In this document: positions 52,414 to 55,512 of the stretch, piece after piece
Numbering within the stretch: position 1 is the first letter of the stretch
Layout of the letters: each line of letters opens with the position of its first letter
Source of the DNA: Hyphomicrobium_A sp964622715
GTDB taxonomy: Bacteria; Pseudomonadota; Alphaproteobacteria; Rhizobiales; Hyphomicrobiaceae
NCBI GenBank assembly: GCA_964622715.1
Contig: CAZURR010000005.1
Span: 1-55,512 of the forward strand
Direction of reading: 5' to 3'
Length of the DNA stretch: 55,512 bases
The notes under the pieces: model-generated
What the model was told of the DNA's origin: nothing
What the model saw: the letters and a program-made list of their open reading frames with translations, nothing else
Database searches by the model: none
Position numbers and translations under genes: made by a program

Positions 52414-52676
52414 TCCGCATCGTTGCTGAAAACATCGTACTGTTCTTGCTGCCAACACTTGTCTACATCGCGTATATCTACCTGACGCGCGAGGAAAAGC
52501 CGGGTGCGACACGCGTCCTGGACGATGCGCCGCTCATCTGGCTGTTCGTTGCAGGTGCAGCACTCGTGATTGCGACGCTCGTGATTTTCGGCTCGATCTC
52601 CGGGGGCAAGCCCGGGCAGGTCTATATTCCACCCGTCTTCAAGGACGGCCGCATTGAGCCCGGTCGCATCGAATAG
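52410..52676 (+). CDS. DUF6111 small membrane protein
   Basis: The 88 aa protein starts at the ATG at 52410, overlapping the Nudix stop. Two membrane helices (residues about 6-23, NIVLFLLPTLVYIAYIYL, and 42-61, IWLFVAGAALVIATLVIFGS) flank a charged loop with TREEKPG. The C-terminus carries the conserved KPGQVYIPPVFKDGRIEPG. It is always found between the Nudix and cca genes in this order, and its function is unknown. Confidence 0.8.
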   Translation: MIRIVAENIVLFLLPTLVYIAYIYLTREEKPGATRVLDDAPLIWLFVAGAALVIATLVIFGSISGGKPGQVYIPPVFKDGRIEPGRIE

Positions 52677-52691
52677 ACATGAGGGAGCGTG

Positions 52692-53951
52692 ATGGAGCGT
52701 GCGGGTGACAATGGCCGCTTGCCTAGCCTTGCCGGAGCCAAATGGCTGATTGAACCGGCGACATGCGCGGTCTTTGCAGCCTTGCTCGCCGAAGGAGCCG
52801 ACGCGCGCGCCGTCGGCGGTGCGGTGCGCAACGCGCTGATGGGTACGCCCGTCAAGGACATCGATATTGCAACGACGGCGCTGCCCGACGACGTGATGCG
52901 GCTTGCCAAGAAAGCCGGCCTGCATGCCGTACCGACCGGCATCGAGCATGGTACCGTCACGCTCATCGCCCAGCACGTGCCCTTCGAGATCACGACGTTG
53001 CGCCGGGATATCGAGACCTTCGGCCGGCACGCGCGCGTTACCTTCACCACCGACTGGCGCGAGGATGCGTTAAGGCGTGACTTTACGATGAACGCGCTTT
53101 ACTGCGATGCCGATGGCACCATCCACGACCCAATAGGCGGCTTTGGAGATCTTGTTGCGCGTCGTGTGCGCTTTATAGGAGACGCACGCGCTCGCATCCG
53201 CGAAGATTTCCTGCGCATCCTGCGCTTCTTCCGATTCTCGGCACAGTACGGTAACGGCGTACCCGACGCCGAAGGTCTCGCTGCAACGATCGCGGAAAGA
53301 TCCGGGCTGGTGGATCTGTCCAGCGAACGCGTACGCGCCGAACTCCTCTTGCTCTTGGCGGCGCCGGCCGCCGTCGAGGTCGTTCGCGTAATGGATGAAG
53401 CGCGGATCTTGGAGCCATGGATTGGTAATCCGGCAAACATAGAACGGCTCGCACGGCTCGCTGACATTGAGACAGCCATTCAACACGAAGGCGATCCCGT
53501 GTTGCGGCTGGCAGCCCTTGCGCGCGACGATGACCTTGAAGATGCTGCCCGCTTGCAGGATCGACTGCGTCTGTCTGCGGAAGAAACGGCGCAGCTGGCG
53601 CGCGCCGGCGTGTGCGATCCCGCCCTGGAGCCCGGGCCCGACGAGCGCGCCGCCCAAGCCTTCCTCTATCGCCATGGCGCAGATTGCTTTATCGATGGCA
53701 CGCTGATGGCCTGGGCGCGCTCGAGCGATCCGCCTAATGACGCGAAGCGCACGCGGCACATTCAACTGCCTCAGCGCTGGCAAGTGCCCGAGTTGCCAGT
53801 GCGCGGATCTGATTTCTTGGAGCTCGGGGTCCCGGCCGGTCCCGAAGTCGGGCGATTGATTGCAGCCTTCGAGGACTGGTGGATCGCGCAGGACTTCCCG
53901 TCCGATCCCGAACGCGTGCGCGCAAAACTGAGCGAGCTTGCCGGTGTTTAG
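52692..53951 (+). CDS. cca: CCA-adding tRNA nucleotidyltransferase
   Basis: The enzyme adds or repairs the 3' CCA end of tRNAs. From the ATG at 52692 (GGGAG upstream; a GTG at 52689 is the alternative) it is 419 aa. The head domain has ARAVGGAVRNALMG and the metal motif DIDIATT. FTTDWREDALRRDFTMNALY and the segment REDFLRILRFFRFSAQYG follow. It is the class II (eubacterial) form. It closes the three-gene operon and converges on the L,D-transpeptidase gene with a 4-base overlap. Confidence 0.93.
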   Translation: MERAGDNGRLPSLAGAKWLIEPATCAVFAALLAEGADARAVGGAVRNALMGTPVKDIDIATTALPDDVMRLAKKAGLHAVPTGIEHGTVTLIAQHVPFEITTLRRDIETFGRHARVTFTTDWREDALRRDFTMNALYCDADGTIHDPIGGFGDLVARRVRFIGDARARIREDFLRILRFFRFSAQYGNGVPDAEGLAATIAERSGLVDLSSERVRAELLLLLAAPAAVEVVRVMDEARILEPWIGNPANIERLARLADIETAIQHEGDPVLRLAALARDDDLEDAARLQDRLRLSAEETAQLARAGVCDPALEPGPDERAAQAFLYRHGADCFIDGTLMAWARSSDPPNDAKRTRHIQLPQRWQVPELPVRGSDFLELGVPAGPEVGRLIAAFEDWWIAQDFPSDPERVRAKLSELAGV

Positions 53952-55512
53952 GGCGAGAACATGCCCTGAATGGCATCGGCAAGTGTCCCGGGACCCTGAT
54001 ATTGGTTCTTCTTGCGTGCGCGCGAGCGCCCCGGTTGTCCGTTGTAGCCAGCCGACGGTTCATCCTCATACCGAGGCGTACCAAATCGCACCGCTCCACC
54101 CAGCAGCGCCGAGCCGACCCGACTGTCCAGACCATAGAAATCACCAAAGGTCCTGAGCCGGCCATTCTCATCCACGCGCGCGGTGAAGTAGGTCACGTGC
54201 ACGGGAATGTGTGTATCCAGGCTCACGACTCGCGTATAGCCACCAAACATGCTGCGGGTCCTTGCCGGTGACCAGCCCTTGTCATGTGCAAGAAGAATCT
54301 CAGCAAGCTTGCGCGGCTGTGCAACGCGCATGCAGCCATGACTTTCGCCGCGGAACGAGCGAGAAAAAAGCTCTTTTTCGGGCGTGTCGTGCATATAAAC
54401 AGAGTGCTTGTTGGGGAACATAAACTTTACGGTGCCGAGCACGTTCTTCGGGCCTGGCGGCTGTGTGAAGCTGTAGGCGTTGATGTTGACGTTGTTCCAG
54501 TCAACCTGATTGGGGTTGATCTGCCGGCCATTATAGAAGGCGCGAAGATCATGGGCGTCAAGCACGGCCTGACTCGAATAGCCCCCACCGAATATGCCGA
54601 AGAATCCGGCACCGGAGCTTTTCCGCAGAAGTGGCAGCAACTCCTTGTGTTTGATGCCAGGGGGTACGCCCCAACTAGGATGGAAGACGATCGTTTTCAT
54701 GTCGGCAGAGAAAGAAGGCGTTGGCCATGACGGCTGACCGGCAACGATCTTGTCCGTGTGAATGATCCTGTCATTCTTCACAACGCGCGTGAGGAACTCG
54801 GGCACATTATCCCAGACGTAGAATTTACCCAAGTCCTCCGGCATCCAGCGCCAGCGCTCCATGTTGATGAGGATGCGCTGGATCTGTTTGCCCGAACTGC
54901 GGTCTATGACTGGAGCACGCCGGCCGTTCAACCTTGCGCGCGTCCCGTTCCCAACCAGCCCGTCAGGCTGCATACGCTTCGACCGTTGGAACGCAACAAC
55001 GGCTTCGCGAACCTCTTCGTCAAAAATGTTCTGTTGGGCGGGGTCCTCGGCGGTAACCTTGAGCCGCTTACGCAAGAGCGCAACTTGCGGATGCTCCATG
55101 CCAAACCTTAGAACGCGACCAGGCGGGATCATCACGCTCAGTGCAGGATCCAGCTTCGGCTGTGGCACTACATCCTTGCCGCCACGCAGCCTCAGAAGCA
55201 CGGCACGCAACTTGTGGAACTGCTCGTGCTTGGGATGCAAAGACCGCAGATAATCGTCTGGCGCATCACTAGCTGCAATCTCGGTCAGCACCACCCCCGG
55301 CGGCAGAAGGGGTGGCGTCCGGTCGATGATCTTGGAAATATGGGAAGGAACAACGCGGCCGCCGCGAGCATGGCGCGCATATTTTAGGACTACAAGCGAA
55401 ATTTTTACTTCCGCCTCAGCCACGGCGTCAGGCGAAAGATCGCCGTCAGGTACCTGCGGCAACCGGAAAGCGCTCGCTTTGAGGCCCCAATCATCCGCCT
55501 TGCGGATCTCCT
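53948..55512 (-). CDS. L,D-transpeptidase, YcbB/LdtD-like (partial)
   Basis: The frame is still open at the window edge, so the N-terminus is missing; 520 residues are visible. A peptidoglycan-binding-type segment (EVREAVVAFQRSKRMQPDG) precedes the YkuD domain. The catalytic motif SHGCMRVAQPRKLAEILL carries the active Cys, and HPSWGVPPGIKHKELLP fits the YcbB capping loop. The C-terminal 50 residues are Arg/Gly/Tyr-rich. It would form 3-3 cross-links or anchor proteins to peptidoglycan. It overlaps the end of cca. Confidence 0.88.
   Translation of the reverse strand, partial: EIRKADDWGLKASAFRLPQVPDGDLSPDAVAEAEVKISLVVLKYARHARGGRVVPSHISKIIDRTPPLLPPGVVLTEIAASDAPDDYLRSLHPKHEQFHKLRAVLLRLRGGKDVVPQPKLDPALSVMIPPGRVLRFGMEHPQVALLRKRLKVTAEDPAQQNIFDEEVREAVVAFQRSKRMQPDGLVGNGTRARLNGRRAPVIDRSSGKQIQRILINMERWRWMPEDLGKFYVWDNVPEFLTRVVKNDRIIHTDKIVAGQPSWPTPSFSADMKTIVFHPSWGVPPGIKHKELLPLLRKSSGAGFFGIFGGGYSSQAVLDAHDLRAFYNGRQINPNQVDWNNVNINAYSFTQPPGPKNVLGTVKFMFPNKHSVYMHDTPEKELFSRSFRGESHGCMRVAQPRKLAEILLAHDKGWSPARTRSMFGGYTRVVSLDTHIPVHVTYFTARVDENGRLRTFGDFYGLDSRVGSALLGGAVRFGTPRYEDEPSAGYNGQPGRSRARKKNQYQGPGTLADAIQGMFSP

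Noticed and set aside
1..55512. tRNA, rRNA, CRISPR, insertion sequence or prophage
   Set aside because: I found no cloverleaf-like sequence, no regularly spaced repeats and no transposase, integrase or phage structural gene.

Overview
The window looks like a chromosomal segment of a GC-rich alphaproteobacterium of the order Hyphomicrobiales (Rhizobiales); Hyphomicrobiaceae is my best family guess. The reasons are the clusters prs-rplY-pth-ychF, lgt-midA-pgeF, Nudix-DUF6111-cca and petABC, the HisZ/short-HisG pair, and an arsR-arsC-aquaglyceroporin operon of the rhizobial type. Almost everything is coding and most genes are housekeeping. I saw no rRNA, tRNA, CRISPR array, insertion sequence, integrase or prophage.

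Layout. 1-1926: end of a DevC-like permease, its ATPase and its membrane-fusion protein, in a tightly overlapping operon. 1997-3889: hisZ-hisG. 4190-7003: two convergent cell-envelope hydrolases (a permuted NlpC/P60 protein and a membrane-anchored alpha/beta hydrolase). 7188-10015: meaB, a pyroglutamyl peptidase and an asparaginase. 10209-17331: small secreted proteins, an SRPBCC protein, a cold-shock-like protein, a patatin with a cyclic-nucleotide domain, arfB and a CrtI-like oxidoreductase. 17473-21460: ilvE, divergent from a MarR regulator, an OmpR-type response regulator and a histidine kinase that resemble the PetP/PetR arrangement. 21486-23791: tetR and the arsR-arsC-aqpS operon. 24222-29084: proC, ybjN-like, ubiK and lgt-midA-pgeF. 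29285-36128: a duplicated-domain lipoprotein, prs, zur-like, rplY, pth and ychF. 36225-46799: a methylthioadenosine salvage set (class II aldolase, mtnA, a broken zinc-ribbon gene, apt, and mtnP further on) interleaved with hemF, an ABC exporter and petABC. 46860-55512: alpha/beta hydrolases, a small patch of orphan genes, a lysozyme-like secreted protein, Nudix-DUF6111-cca and an L,D-transpeptidase cut by the window end.

The most interesting reading is metabolic. The genes mtnP, mtnA and a class II aldolase are present, and the later enzymes of the classical methionine salvage pathway (MtnB, MtnC, MtnD, MtnE) are not in the window. The aldolase keeps the exact zinc-ligand spacing of fuculose-1-phosphate aldolase. 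This fits the DHAP shunt, in which 5-methylthioribulose-1-phosphate (or its 5-deoxy analogue) is cleaved to DHAP and an aldehyde. Between apt and mtnA lies a small CPxC-CPxC zinc-ribbon gene that is clean except for one in-frame TAA.

Two regulator genes carry perfect palindromes at their starts that look like autoregulatory operators: an 8-7-8 repeat across the marR start codon and an 8-8-8 repeat just upstream of arsR. All assignments come from reading the sequence; no database search was run.
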